Assembly (NCBI RefSeq): GCF_033807575.1
Contig: NC_084717.1
Span: 6,821,692-6,885,691, forward strand
Origin: Cydia pomonella
Taxonomy: Eukaryota; Arthropoda; Insecta; Lepidoptera; Tortricidae
DNA length: 64,000 bases
Reading direction: 5' to 3'
Part shown: piece after piece, positions 21,120-33,479 of the stretch
Position numbering within the stretch: the stretch's first letter is position 1
Layout: each line of letters opens with the position of its first letter
Notes under the pieces: generated by a model
What the model was told of the DNA's origin: nothing
Seen by the model: only the letters and a program-made list of their open reading frames with translations
The model's database searches: none
Translations under genes and position numbers: made by a program

Positions 21120-23877
21120 CTGAAAAAAAAGCTTTGTTATTACGAATTGTTTAAAATCTAGACCAATAATCCAGTCGCTTCCCTAACATAAGTTTCCACT
21201 TTTCTATACAACCAGTATAGCTACTTGGTTACTTAAGTTGGGGCGCCGACCGTACCTACAAAATTGTACAAATTTACTCGTACCAAAGACTTTTTCCTAA
21301 CTTATAACTTTCAACCTGTTTTTCACTAACTTGGGGATAAATTTTCAAAATCGCAGATTTTTTTCTTTAATTCAAATAATATGCTTTTAAACAAAGTTTC
21401 AATTTGATCTCCGTACAAACTTTCAACCCCTTTTTCACCACATTGGGGAATGAACTTTTAAAAACGCTGAAATCAGTTTTCTTTTATTTTAAGAACACAC
21501 TCGTACTTATTTACAAAGTTTCAAGTTCGTACTCAAAATAAAACTTGAAACTCATACAAACTATTAACCTCTTTTTAACCCTTTTAGGTGACACATTTTA
21601 AAAACGCTAAAATAAGTTGTCTTCTCTTTCAATCAAATATCTTTTCCGAAGCTTCAAGTTCCTAGCTTAAAATAAAATTTAAACCCCATATAAACTTTCA
21701 ACCCCTATTTAACCCTTTTAAGGGATGAACTTTTTAAAACGCTGATATTTCTTTTCGCATATTCTCATGACCCAATCCACAGCACATATGTGGCCACGTT
21801 CATCAGCACAGCGATCAGATATATAATTCAACATAGAAATTGAAAAAAAAAAGTATACCAGTGTAGGAACGCCATTAATGTTAAGAGCCAGGGGACCACC
21901 GGAGTCACCGCTGCACGTTCCTTGTCCGCCGGCGCCGCTGGTGCAAATATTCGTATTGGTGATGTAGGGTCTGTAGACTTCATCACATACGCTATTGGCG
22001 ATCACGGGGAGAGTGACAGCATTTAGACGTTGGAAGATACTGATGCTGCCACCTAGAAAATGCAATTATGGTTTTCGATTAAATTCGGCTACGGCAGTAA
22101 CAAATAAACTGGAGTAAATGGTAACGCAAAAGAAGAAAGAGATGAGCAGTTTCCTAAGTTTAAAAAAAGTTTCCATTTAGAAAAGATTTCGTTAATACCT
22201 AAGATGTCTTTTTGATATAAAGTTTGATAAATGATTCCAGCCATTTCTAAGAACTGACTACTATCATACTGAACTAACAGAACAGTATGAATTCATTATG
22301 TCGTTATTCTATTTGCTCACTTTATCATTTTGGTTCTATTTTTTTTATAAAAGAATACATACCGTCGGACTGTAGGCCGTATCCAGAAGCGAGCGCGTTA
22401 GTTCCAACAAAAAGATTTGAAGCATCATTGAAAGGCAGAGCGATCGTCTGGATTACATCTGTAATTGAAAGATTCAAAATAAAAAAAATAAACGTTTGCA
22501 AGAGTAAGGTTAACCTTAAAGCTGTTACAAGCTGTAAAATTCAAAATCTGTCTTACTCATAACTAACTGTATGTTACTTAATGACTTATTTGGTTCAAAT
22601 CCCTTTTATTTTCTTTACTTTGCTGTACTAAAAGTTTCATGTCATTATATCCTACCACAGATTTCTATAATACCTAGGCTGAACATTATCATCCTGGGAA
22701 AAAAAAACTGTCTACCCGAGCTGAGGTGTCTAAATCATTACAAGCCTTTGCATTAGTGGTGCATAGACGCAGCGACATAGCTTTAAAAGAAAAAAAAAAC
22801 GACGTCACGCTCCTTAATATTTAAAAGACGATTAGTTTTACAATGAAAACTTACTAGAAAGGGTGACAGCAGGGATACGAATGATAGCAATATCATTAGC
22901 AACCATCTCGGGATCCCAGTTAGGGTGGAGCTCAATATCGTTAGTGGTGTGCCGCACTCCGCCGGTGAACAGCAAGTTGGATCCATGGACAGTTTGGATA
23001 GAGTTGGCGGTGAAGGTTCCATCGTAGTAGCAATGGGCAGCGGTAAGCACACGGGTAGTGGAGATGAGGCTACCACCGCAAACTGATGTCAAAATCCAGA
23101 GGATTGTGATGACGAGACCAACCTATAAGAAATATTTGTTCTCTTACAAATCTGTAGTAAGTCTAATAAAAAACTTAACCTGCAGCCCGCCACGTGATCA
23201 TGATGGTATTGTTCCTTGCCATCCAATCACCTTTAAGCAAATTCATCTTGCGGCCCGGGGCTACAAGGCAAAACCGCCTTTGTGGCGATCATAGAAAATG
23301 GTTGAGTATGGGTGCCACAAGAGCTTTTTCACAAATTGATACAAAATTTTAAGTGACATCATATAGTGACATCCAAAATACATAACGGCATTTATAAATA
23401 TTCGTACAACACCCAATATCTGGGTAATCATATATAAGTTTAATCAACTTAGAGATTTAAAAGATCCCCAATGTCAGATAAAATACTAAAACTAGAAATA
23501 AATATTTTTCTGGCGGCATTATATACCTACTTGTGTATAGAACAATAATAAGTATATATAAGTAAATTGTATTTTACTATAAATTTTCGTAAAAACGTTT
23601 TTCGAGAACTTTAAGTAATTCAGAACATAAACACATCAGTACAGAAAGATAATAATGCAAAACTTACTTGATAGGGAACTTGACTGATATCTGTAATAGA
23701 GCCGCCTACGATCCTTTGACCTTCCGGTGTTAGTTGTGCCTGTTCTTCAGCCAGTTTGATCTTCCTAGCCAAAGGGATACCAATCTTTCCATGGTAACCT
23801 ATAGCAGATACCTCTCTAGCAGAATCTGCGTATGAGGCAGCAATAGCCAAAGTCAACAATACAGCTAACACCTTCAT
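21015..23877 (-). CDS. chymotrypsin-like serine protease 2, complete five-exon gene
   Basis: Joining exons 23668-23877, 22855-23122, 22363-22458, 21859-22052 and 21015-21119 gives a 290-residue secreted S1 protease precursor. Signal peptide MKVLAVLLTLAIAASYA; activation site R55/IVGG; triad His100 (TAAHC), Asp147 (ANDIAII), Ser242 (GDSGGP). Six conserved cysteines for three disulfides are present. Gly236 is at the position of residue 189 and Gly occurs in GCEVGLPAGYARV, which points to a chymotrypsin-like rather than trypsin-like pocket. All five exons match protease 1 in order, phase and nearly in length (210/268/96/194/105 against 216/265/96/194/105). Introns are shorter than in gene 1. Likely a digestive midgut enzyme, by family. 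Confidence 0.95.
21300..21745. repeat. diverged tandem repeat, four units, in protease 2 intron 4
   Basis: The phrase ACTTTCAACCCCTTTTTCAC with variants starts near 21308, 21419, 21561 and 21697, each followed by a GGGxxxxAACTTTTAAAAACGCTGA-like block. Unit spacing is 111-142 bases. Similar CAACCCC-rich repeats are common in moth genomes. Confidence 0.7.
21859..22052 (-). CDS. protease 2, exon 4
   Basis: 194 bases, carrying the active-site Ser242 in TCSGDSGGPLALN. Acceptor CATTTTCTAG, donor GTATAC after VPTL. The first two bases complete a Gly codon from exon 3. Confidence 0.94.
22363..22458 (-). CDS. protease 2, exon 3
   Basis: 96 bases encoding VIQTIALPFNDASN...TNALASGYGLQSD. Acceptor TTCAATTACAG, donor GTATGT. 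Split codons at both ends match exons 2 and 4. Confidence 0.94.
22855..23122 (-). CDS. protease 2, exon 2
   Basis: 268 bases from VGLVITIL (acceptor TTTCTTATAG) to IPAVTLS plus one base (donor GTAAGT). Contains CGGSLIST, the catalytic LTAAHC and ANDIAIIRI. Confidence 0.94.
23668..23877 (-). CDS. protease 2, exon 1
   Basis: 70 codons: signal peptide, propeptide with IGYHGKIGIPLARKIK (close to YGYHRNIGIKLAEKIK of gene 1) and the RIVGG activation site, ending VPYQ at a GTAAGT donor, phase 0. Confidence 0.95.
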
Positions 23878-23916
23878 TATATGGAAGAACTGTGTTTGTC
23901 AACATTAGAATCGTAA

Positions 23917-23936
23917 TTTATATGTCACATTTATCT
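23917..23936 (-). promoter_or_regulatory. putative core promoter of protease 2
   Basis: TATAAA on the minus strand at 23922-23917, about 40 bases above the ATG, with an AGATAA GATA-type site at 23936-23931. An initiator-like CAGTT near 23889 is about 30 bases downstream of the TATA box, which would leave a 5' UTR of only about a dozen bases. Confidence 0.5.
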
Positions 23937-23939
23937 AAT

Positions 23940-26440
23940 CTAGAAGAATTAACAATTAATTAACTCTGATTAAGAAATTTCATGCTTCGATGTGATCGAT
24001 GTATTAAATTCCAGTGTAAATTATGATAATGCAATTACGTAACATGTCAGGTCTAATGTACGTAAGTACCTATTTTAGTTTACTGACAGATTTGCAACAC
24101 CGGTTTTTGAAGGTAGGGTATGTACTTCGGTATATTACGAGCATACATCGGGGTTTTCGGTGCGGGAATGTTTTACACTACCCAAAAAGTAGGTCAAAAC
24201 TGTAAAAATCGATACTATTTTAACATTTCTAAGCACATTTAGAGCTTATTTTTCATTCATAGTTTGGTAATTATTTTACAATAAACTAAGTCACGAAATC
24301 ATTCCTACAACAAAAACCCCGATATACTCAAATAATTACAAGTATGTTTGAATTTTTTTTTCAACCATTTCAGGGTTTGGTTTGGGTAGTTTCTTCATAT
24401 TTATCTGTCTGGCCTTGTGTGCGGGTTTCATTCGACATCCTTCCTTGGGTGTTGTGAAGTCTCTTCCGCATTGGAGACTGTGTCCATTCTGGGGACGACT
24501 GTACGATCTGGTGTGAGCTAGCTTTATCGCTACCGGTCATTCTATCCGTCCGTCTGTCTGCATATCCGTAATATCCGTATGTCACAGAAATTATACTCGG
24601 AATCTTCGGTATATTTTAATGTTTGCAAAGTAGGTGTAAGTTGTAAGTCGCTACTTAGTTAAGTGAAAATATAATTTTCATGTAAAATCAATACATGTGT
24701 CATTCGACAGGTCTTTAAAAATAACATTAAAGTTACTAAGAGCGTTGTTTGATTAAATACATTAATACTTTTGGAAATAATCTTCTAAATTTTGACCCAA
24801 GCGTGCAAAAAATTTGAAATAGTTTGAAAATCAGGCCTAATGAATATTTTCTATGATAATTATTTTGAATCGAATCGGTTGAGCTATTAATAAGCTTTTC
24901 CAAAACATTTATCTTCTTATTGAAACCAAGTGTTGCGAAGATATTTTTTTTTTAATTTATTTATATCACAACAAATTACACAAAGAAATTAAATCTATGA
25001 TACACCACTGAAACTTGTTAAAAGAAGTTTATGCGTGGTGCAAATGTATCACTCCGCTCAACTGCATGCTTATTGTGTAGTAAATAAGTAATTACAATTA
25101 AGGAAGGTGTACTTATATATAGGTAAACAAACGTATAACAGGTAACACTCGCCATCACACATTCCTGTCCGTTCGTCCGTTCCTATTCAATATGCCCTTT
25201 AGCTTGTATGGGTTTTTGTATTGCATCAAGTTACGGAACCTTCCATTATGGGTGGTTTGACACGCACTTGCCCGTTTTTTGTTAAATGAAATAAAATAAA
25301 ATGTGAACTAATTGGAAAATAAAAACAAGTACACACATTATATTCAATACCAATACTTTTTCTTATGTAAAACTTTAGATATAAGTTATAAACTTATGTA
25401 ACGATCTTAAGTTTTAGGGCCAGTTGCACCACTCACACTTGACGGACTGATTAACGTTATTCAGCAGAGAACAATGCAACTTCCTATTCAATATTATTAC
25501 ATAACTAAATATATAAAATAAACGAAACATTATCTTATTTGTCATAAATTTTAGCATAATTTACTGCTAGTTTTGCTTATCTTATGTTGGTAGTAAAGCA
25601 TAATTAGTACCGGATAGTGTTTTGCGTTTATCAATTTATTTAAACTATAGGTCAATGATTCACCAAAACCCAAAGATAACTCAATGATGAACAAATCAAA
25701 ATATTTAAATCAAAAAATTTTGATCCGGATTTTCATTGTGTCTTATCACGATGACCTAATCTTTATCAACATTGGGTTGGGGAACGGATGTACTTCGAAA
25801 CATGGGTATCTTTTATTTAATCAGCCTCGAATTGTGCCTAGATCACACATATACCATCACCTACCACTACATACATATCTCCACATCTCCACTCCATCTC
25901 TACATATCTCCATGTGTCGAATGATGGACTCCATGGTCTAAATTTAACTAAATTTCACTTAACACGTCCTGTGTGTACAAACTAACAAAATACACATTGA
26001 AGATCCGTCTGGACGTACAGCGAAGTTTAGAAAAGAAAATCATAATCAATTAAAATCTAACAAAATAAAACTTTCATTATTACGAAACTTGTAAACACAA
26101 GATGTTCGCGCCATCCCCTTCATCAAGTATCTCGCGACCCACTTCCAGACTCGAACTTCCTAGCGCTTACCTAGCGGAGGCGAGTATTCACACTTTCGAA
26201 CCAGTGTGAGTTGCTTCGAGTAATAATTACCATACCCATGCCCGTGTCAGCATGTTACTCAAAATTCTACCGTAGATACTTCGGCGGGAATTGATCGACA
26301 GCTGTGAACATTCACACACATTGACTACATAATCATGTGGGTATATTATGCCCCTAACGATACCGATTTAATCACTAGCCCTTAAATTAGGGCCAGGTAA
26401 ACAGATTTGGCGAATGTAGCTGAAAGTAAAAGCTGACTAA
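23940..26440. other. intergenic
   Basis: No gene recognised. A repeat-like phrase (GGTTTGACACGCACTTGCCC) lies near 25253-25275 and a possible half-MITE (AGTTGCACCACTC) at 25424. The open frames at 24370-24585 and 25684-25941 show no family signature. Confidence 0.4.
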
Positions 26441-26441
26441 C

Positions 26442-26540
26442 CTGATAGCTGCTTCTCGCCCTGCTGGTCGTTGGACTGATATTTAAGGTGACCGTGAACA
26501 ACAGCATGAGCTGCCGCAGCGGTGTGAGCACTATGGCGTT
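26442..26540 (-). other. possible coding exon of unknown gene
   Basis: On the minus strand an open stretch reads PYKRHSAHTAAAAHAVVHGH then LKYQSNDQQGEKQLS, ending at a GTTAGT donor. It is richer in G+C than its surroundings and has a compositional bias (Ala/His) like some cuticle or secreted proteins. The 5' boundary is obscured by an old SINE that starts about 26545, and no partner exon was found. I cannot name the gene. Confidence 0.28.
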
Positions 26541-26665
26541 TATATGGCCTTCTAGTTGATAGTAACACTGCCTTCAAGTCCTGGAAAGGGCATTTGTATG
26601 GTTAACATATACATATGTATGTTTTTTCGTGAGTTATGGATGTTTTACCAATATTATACACCGTG
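26541..26665 (+). mobile_element. old, diverged tRNA-derived SINE copy
   Basis: GGCCTTCTAGTTGATAGTAA, AAGTCCTGGAAAGGGCATTTG and GTGAGTTATGGATGTTTT keep the order of the SINE at 15655-15935, with many changes and deletions, including loss of much of the B-box region. Confidence 0.6.
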
Positions 26666-27065
26666 TTTTTTTTTCCCATTAATTTCAAGGGTGCATTCCT
26701 GAGCTTAAATTAAGTAACTTTCTCAAAGACACCGGTATTTTAATTAACTCGACGAGCATATACCTTTACCTTGGGGCCTGCTTACTCACATTTAGATTAG
26801 TGTTTAATACGAGTGTATTCATTTGCTACTAAACGTTAGTACTACGAGTATCTCGGATGATTGATATTCGAAATGACATTGATATGTCACAGTTTTCAAT
26901 TGTTTGGTTGAATTAAATGTAATTCCCGTGTTACAACAAATAGTAACCACTTTTTATATAAAATTTTTTTTTTTTTAATTAACTATGCCACTTAGCTGCC
27001 TTACATGTATTTACCCATACCCCGGAACTGACTGCCCTGATTAGCTTTCTTCTTTCCAAAGACTA

Positions 27066-27207
27066 ACCCCCTTATTCATAAATGTGTACTAAAATTACGA
27101 TGCCTCTAATCATCGTTTGTGCCTTTCCGACCTATTGGTATGATGGAAAGGGACAAACGATGATTAGCGGCATCGTAACTTTAGTACACGTTGATGAATA
27201 AGGGGGT
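27066..27207. mobile_element. foldback MITE, CCCCCTTATTCAT ends
   Basis: ACCCCCTTATTCATAAA...GTGTACTAAAATTACGATGC at the left pairs with GCATCGTAACTTTAGTACAC...GATGAATAAGGGGGT at the right. The arms are about 65 bases, with AATCATCGTTTGT also paired. Confidence 0.88.
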
Positions 27208-27505
27208 AACTGTATAAATATTATACTTATTATTGTTGTTCGCCTAAAGAAAACATTCAGATTGCCACCGCAGCTGTGTTACTGCTACAGTACAGCGTTA
27301 TATTTAGTATTGGTAAACTGCACGTACTGTACCACCAATACTGCAGCAAAAACGCTACTGTAGGCAACTTAACTCGAGCTCTTGCTTACGCTAGGAAAGT
27401 GGTTGGAATACCATCTGAGCTTCACACCACGCATGCCCAGAAGTATCAAAGTACACATCCCTTCATATGTGGTGAAATCAGGACGTCACCTCTTTTTTAC
27501 AGGTA

Positions 27506-27630
27506 CTGAGGGCCTACCGCAATAATCTAAAAATTTAATATCATTAATCATTATCTACCTCTATTGCTCTTGCATATTCAAGCGACAAAGAGGTAGACGC
27601 GATTTTTCCATGTTGGTGGTAGACCCTTCT
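27506..27630. mobile_element. foldback element of the GGGCCTACCGC family, copy 1
   Basis: Begins CTGAGGGCCTACCGC and ends GGTGGTAGACCCTTCT, an inverted match. The centre pairs ATCTACCTCTATTGCTCTTG with AAGCGACAAAGAGGTAGAC. Related copies are at 36141 and 56711. Confidence 0.65.
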
Positions 27631-27639
27631 GGTCTTGAG

Positions 27640-30600
27640 TTAGGAATAATTTACAACGATGCTCAAAACGCAGTGGTAGGTAAAAAAAGTTTACTTAACT
27701 CAAATCCTAATGCAAGATAACATTATTTTAAATGGTAGCGCTACAATAATGGAACAATGTATTTTTGTTGCAACAAAATGAATGAACTTATATAATGTGC
27801 CTTCTCTTCCATATATTCAAAAGTCCTAAATATAAATAGGCAATACGAAAAATGCCGCGCTGTAGGTACTGCTCTACTTATTTATTTTAGTCCAGAATGA
27901 GTTTTTGCCAAAAATTTCATTTTTGATACAAGCTTTGATCGCTGTTTGTACCTACATTTCTTTCGACTAATACTCATCGAGACAATTCTAACGATTCTAA
28001 ACACAATTAAGGAACAACAGGAAGACTTATCGCTAAACAGCGATCTCTTCCAGACAACCTTCAGATAGTGAGATGGCGAACGAAGCGAAGTTTGAAGCGA
28101 AGGATTTGTATTGTATTGTATATGTATGCAAAATTTCAGCTCAATCGGATATCGGGAAGTGGGTCAAACTGAGCCTTAAAATTTGACCCACACTAACTAG
28201 CAAACGTACATACTAACAGGGCAAGTTAAATAAAAAAAATATAAAAAGGCCAGATCGAATCCCACCAGTTAAAATCTCGCTTTTGACCAATATCTTAGTA
28301 ATGACGACGAATGCAGAAGAAACAATGAAGAAACCGGGATATTACATACAGCATTTATTATTCATACAATTAATACCATGCACGTATCTCGCAAACCACA
28401 TTTTACATCAACAATATCTAACTTTCACCACGAGTTCGTTTGCAATAATTATTATTGTAATAGAATTTTATACAAGGTAATCTGCAGCGAGTTGAAATTT
28501 TAATCCCGACTGTATTCATATCGTACCCGCAACTTCATCTAACCGCGGCTCTAATGAATCCTTTGATTCCCATCTTTTTGTGTGCACAATTCACTAACTC
28601 ACTTACAAGTTCAGCGCTAAAATAACAGTTTTTAGCTTCGAAATATTGTTTTAGTTTTGTAGATTTTATTAGGCCTGTGCATTTTCAGGCAAGTACTAGT
28701 TACAATGTTGACACTGACAACATAACACTGCTTAGCACAACAGTTGTGTATAATTATTTTCCATCGTATTTTCACGGAAACTTACGAACGTGTCTTGCAG
28801 TAAATTCCGTTACACAAAATACTGACATTGACTGAACTAGCATGACAAATACGAGTACCAACGTTGAAAATAAAAATGGTGTTCTCATGTTAAAAACTAT
28901 CTCTCTCATCTAAACTATCGATCATGTTATGTTTTATGAATATGATATTATATCAAAATTCCAAACGTATAGACACGTTGCTCTTATAAAATTACAATTT
29001 ACTGGCTAAAAACAAAACACAAACGAAAAAGCGCCACGAGCAAAAAAGAGCTCCATAGGTTACATTTACACGTAAATGGTATTACAAGAACGTCCGCACA
29101 GAAGAGGAAAAATATGACAACGCTTTTTTATATTACTTAATTGCGAATTCTTTTCGCATTATAAGCCGGGTGCAGGAGAGTGTAAAATTTGAAAACAGAC
29201 GAGTTTTCCCTTTGTTTTTTCAAAAGAAATAGGTGGAGATAATAAAATGGCACCGGGCGCGGTGTCGCATAAGCCATGCGGATGTGGGGGCTAGGACAGG
29301 ACACCTTTGTGCAAACAGTATTGCAACCTCTTAATAATAAAATATATGTAATTTCCAACACAAAAACAATGAATTTCAAGTACAATAAAAAAAAAAACCA
29401 AGTAGAATTTACAAATAGTTGTGCAGTTAAATGTATGACTCAGCGAGACCGCTGATTTTCAGTCCCCAACCAAAAAACTTAAAGCTAATTCTTAACTAAG
29501 TTAATAAAATAACTAACTAACATAACTAACTTACTAACTAGACCAGACGCATAGTTCGCTGTCAAGGCGGTGTTATTTGACAGTTATCATTTCAAAGGCT
29601 CTATTCGTAATACATAGGTACTGCTTTACATAGGTAGGCACTGAATAGTGTTTGATTTTAATAATAAATGAAATGTAATAAAAAATAAAATTATTAGCAG
29701 TATAAGTTGACAACTATTAGAAGGATTCATCGTGTAACTGGTGCCTTTACTGGCGATTTACACGATGCCTTCTGTTGCCAGCTTTTACATATTTTTTCAT
29801 TTTAATCGTGGTAATACAATAAGTATGTTTTCAAGAATGCTGCCACGATGTATTTGGAATTGTCTTGCATGGCGATGGCGAATATACCTTGACACAGACT
29901 GATGAAGTCAGTTTTTCGGATATTTAGTCCTATCAGATTATTTGGACTTGAGCCCCTGAGTAATTTTTCTTTGATTGTTTTATTTGATCCACCACTAATT
30001 GATCTAGGTTATATAATAATACATATTTGATTAGTGTTTTATGTCTTCTCAAATATCATGGCACGATATGTCATTCCTAACTTACAAATGTCATTAATAC
30101 GGGTAATTTATTTACCCACTTTTAGTTTACCTAAACACACAAATAACATATGTACTAGTTAAAATAGTAATGGTAAAAGTGACAAGAACTCTTCAATTAT
30201 GAATATAACGCCTTATTCAGGTGGACGTCGCTGTACTGTTTGCTAACGTGTAGTGTGTGCCATGGGCACGGAACGAAAGCGTCCATAGAGACGCAAGTGT
30301 AAACTCTGCTTAACCGTTCGCTGATCTAATTACATGCCAGTGAAGTGAACAGCAGGTAGTAAACGGTATTTCTAATTAGAATACTTTAGTCTTACCACGA
30401 CTTAGAGATGCGCAAATGCTTCATTGAGTTGATAAGATTGATTCATATCTTTCGCTCGCGGAGATATATATCACTCATTTCGCTCAGTGGATATGTCGAG
30501 TGCGTAAAAGAGATAGTTCTAATACACACAGCAGCTATAAGTACGACCATGATGGCGCCATGTTTTCCCGACATCTTCTGAACCGCTCCGAAACTGTCGT

Positions 30601-30678
30601 TTCGTATATTCGCAACGTCTTACCCGTTAGGCTCGGCCGGCTCATTCGAATCATGTGTGGGAAATAGCGAGCAAGTAA
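27640..30678. other. gene-poor region
   Basis: No host exon identified. A dispersed-repeat tail at 27990-28075 is listed separately. The small open frames at 28283 and 29137 have no motif or splice context. Confidence 0.4.
27990..28075 (+). repeat. dispersed repeat tail, related to 43145-43290
   Basis: GGAACAACAGGAAGACTTATCGCT, AACAGCGATCTCTTCCAGACAACCTT is shared with 43215-43265 (in pieces: TTATCGCTAAA, TCTCTTCCAGA, AACCTT). A third relative without this part may be at 52243. It is a common lepidopteran retroposon tail. Confidence 0.6.
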
Positions 30679-30792
30679 GGTGTATTCCCATTTGTCCCCA
30701 CCAGGCACAGACCTACATACAAATCATTCCCATCTGTGCCCGTCTCTTGTATGGCGGTGGTCAAGTGGGGCGGGCACAGATGGGAATACACC
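30679..30792. mobile_element. foldback MITE
   Basis: GGTGTATTCCCATTTGTCCC at the left and GGGCACAGATGGGAATACACC at the right are inverted copies; ATTCCCATCTGTGCCC recurs in the middle. It explains the open frame at 30651-30941. Confidence 0.75.
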
Positions 30793-31024
30793 GCAAGTAA
30801 CACTGAGATAGATAAGTTACTGAGCGAATTAAATCTCAAGTGAGTTGAAGAGTGAGTGAGTTCAATCAAAGATAATTCATTTAAATCACTCACTGGTGAG
30901 TGACACAGGGCACCACGACTACTGCTAAGGCAAACTGACATATTCGTTAACGTTGGCGTAACTTACATTCTTTGCATGTCGCTCGTACTCGCATATTTAG
31001 TGCGAGCGAGTTATATTGAAAGAA

Positions 31025-31166
31025 AGGGCCGATTTAGACGGCACGCGAACTCGCATGCGATTTTAGTTACATTGCGGACTATTGAGGTTACAACTAATTC
31101 GGCGACCGATCAAATACCGCAATGTAAACTCGCGTGCGAGTTCTCGCACCGTGTAAATGAGCCCTA
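31025..31166. mobile_element. foldback MITE, GGGCTCATTTACAC ends
   Basis: AGGGCCGATTTAGACGGCAC, GCGAACTCGCATGCGA and ACATTGCGG at the left pair with CCGCAATGT, TCGCGTGCGAGTTCTCGC and GTGTAAATGAGCCCT at the right. The arms are about 55 bases. It accounts for the open frame at 30976-31167. Confidence 0.85.
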
Positions 31167-31169
31167 AGT

Positions 31170-32910
31170 TACGCACACGCTAGCGAATGTGTCAGTTTCA
31201 TACTCGCGGTAGCCGTAAGGTCTCAAGTTATTTGGTAATCAATTATACAATATTACGTTTCAATGTGAATTTCACATTTATTTTTATACCATTTTTTGCC
31301 ACATAAGCGTAGTAGGTACGTCCCGACTATCCCCGGAGCCTATAGCCGCCTGCAACTATAATATTGCCACAATGTGCACTTTTCAGAACTTTTAAAAATC
31401 AGAATATAATATGTAGTACTTGTGGCATTGCCAATACACACGTAAGATGTAAAACAGTAGTAGTAGTATTTTATAAAAGCTACTCCATGCTACCCATGTC
31501 CATACTAACAGGTCAAGTTTAAAAGAGGTTGCACTAAATTTTCGACTCCAGCGACAAATCTACAGTGAAATAGTGGGGCACTATTGTGGGTATTGTTTTA
31601 ACAAGGGTAAAACTGGCATTACAAAAACATCGTGGCGCATCCCGCTTCGTACCTACTTATATAAATTAAATTTCCTACGAGTATCTGTTTAAGTATTGAA
31701 CTGCGGGCCTGGGTACAAATTATTTTCATTGTCTTGTTTCTGACCACTCTGTCACGCTTGTATTGGTGTCTTTTATCAAATAAATAAATGAAGTTGATTG
31801 CTATTGCATGTCTATATAGCTGTAGATTATACTTTACTTGAGAACATTTTAAAACTAAAAATCACGACAACACACAAGACAGCAGGTAAACAAGCAGGGC
31901 AAAAAGCAAGACAAGACGAACGTAAAAACGCCTTAAAAAGTAAATATGCCTTAGCAAAGAATACTGATATTGAGTAATCAATATCATAATACCTATTTGG
32001 TTTTTAAAACTTTTAGATAAAATGTTCACAAATGTTGAGTGGGTCGGGTTGGGCCAGTGCCGATCTGGTGCCGAGCTTTTTGGTGTGCGACAACCTTAAG
32101 CAATTTAAAAAGCAAAGTGTATTCGTAAATAGTTTAAATTTCACTTTGATACGGAAAACTCCGAAAGTTTTCTTTTGACAACTTTGTGAAGTTTTTTAGT
32201 GATCCAAAAGTTTGGAGTGCGAGTTTGATATTGGATTTTATATTTCTAACTGATTTACAAGTATTAATGTTTAAGGGTTTCGTATTTGCAAAAAGATAAA
32301 GAAAATGTGCAATAATGTTGCTGTTTCATTGCTTTATAGTATAAAATAAATCAATATAAAAATAAAAGCCTTTTTTATTTCGAGAGTACTTAATTAGTGA
32401 TCACGATCTTTTTAATCGACTATTAATCACACGATTAATCTACTATTACTACTTAATATTTAAATTAGTTTTTTTTTATCTAAGTATGTCAATTTCATTC
32501 AGTAATTTATTGTAATATAACAAAATATTAACTGTTTATAGCAAACAAGAACCCCTTATGGGATGCCCCTTCCTCCAAGGACTACCATCTATCCCTGTAT
32601 GAAATAGAAATATTAAAAACGAAGAAAGAATAAAGCGTCACGAAATGGGCTCATCTCAGCATGTTATATGTATGTAATGTACAGTTAACAGTAAAGCTTC
32701 AGTGTTAAGTGACTCCCTGTGCAAACAAATTTCTATGCAGGGATCTTTCACTTAACTCTGCAGCTACTGTACATAAATAAAATAAATAAATAAAATAAAA
32801 ATAAAAAATAAAAAAGCCTTTTATTTCCTGCAAACTAAGACTATACATTTTGCCATAGCTAAAAAAAAAACATTAACTCTAGATTTATGAATAACACAAA
32901 CTTTTTTTTT
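31170..32910. other. gene-poor, AT-rich region
   Basis: Nothing recognised except simple AAATA repeats near 32770-32815. No supported exon. Confidence 0.4.
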
Positions 32911-32916
32911 TTTTTT

Positions 32917-32998
32917 TTTAGACTAATCCCCTCCGCAGGTGAAGGCCTCCTCCAAAAATGCCCATTTCGCTCTGTTCTGGGCCATTTGCATCCAGTTA
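32917..32998 (-). pseudogene. short LINE C-terminal fragment
   Basis: On the minus strand it reads WMQMAQNRAKWAFLEEAFTCG then a stop. The W-x-x-x-A-x-x-R-x-x-W-x-x-L-E-E-A-F pattern is the C-terminus of RTE-like LINE polyproteins, as also seen at 19901-20152. A long T-run beside it (32901-32919) fits a retroposed tail or simple repeat. Confidence 0.6.
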
Positions 32999-33479
32999 CT
33001 GTACATATGTGTCACTTATTGCACGTAAACAAGTTTAAGTAAAAACATTTTTTTTTTTTCAAACTTTACCTTATCTATACCCAAACTTATACCTTATATA
33101 CCTAAAAGGTCAAATAAACTTTTCTTCTATTTTTTCCTGATCAGCGGTGGCAGCATGGCTCCATTTTTATCACTTGTCACTATGCCCATCACTTTCGAGC
33201 TTATATACTTGGTAGAACGTGACAGGTATGGTGACAAATGATAAAGAGCCGACCAGCTTAGCCCTACAGAACACGATACCAAATATACTCTTAAACGGTT
33301 CTCCATTATTTTTGACACACCCTGTATAGTATAAACAAAATTGGCTGTTTCATATATTTTGGCTGTCTGACCTTGACATTTTCTATGGGAGAGTACATTT
33401 TTTATGCGCGATTTCGGGGTTGGTCCCATAGTAAAAGTTGCTCAGTATGACCGATATATTCACCCGTAAATTATTGCAG

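Noticed and set aside
24370..24585. 71-residue hydrophilic minus-strand frame
   Set aside because: Low-complexity composition and no motif or splice context; chance or repeat relic.
30651..31167. two open frames on opposite strands
   Set aside because: Each is explained by a foldback MITE at 30679-30792 or 31025-31166.
33127..33429. 100-residue minus-strand open frame
   Set aside because: Contains repeat words such as ACACCCTGTATAG; no recognisable protein family. More likely a dispersed repeat.
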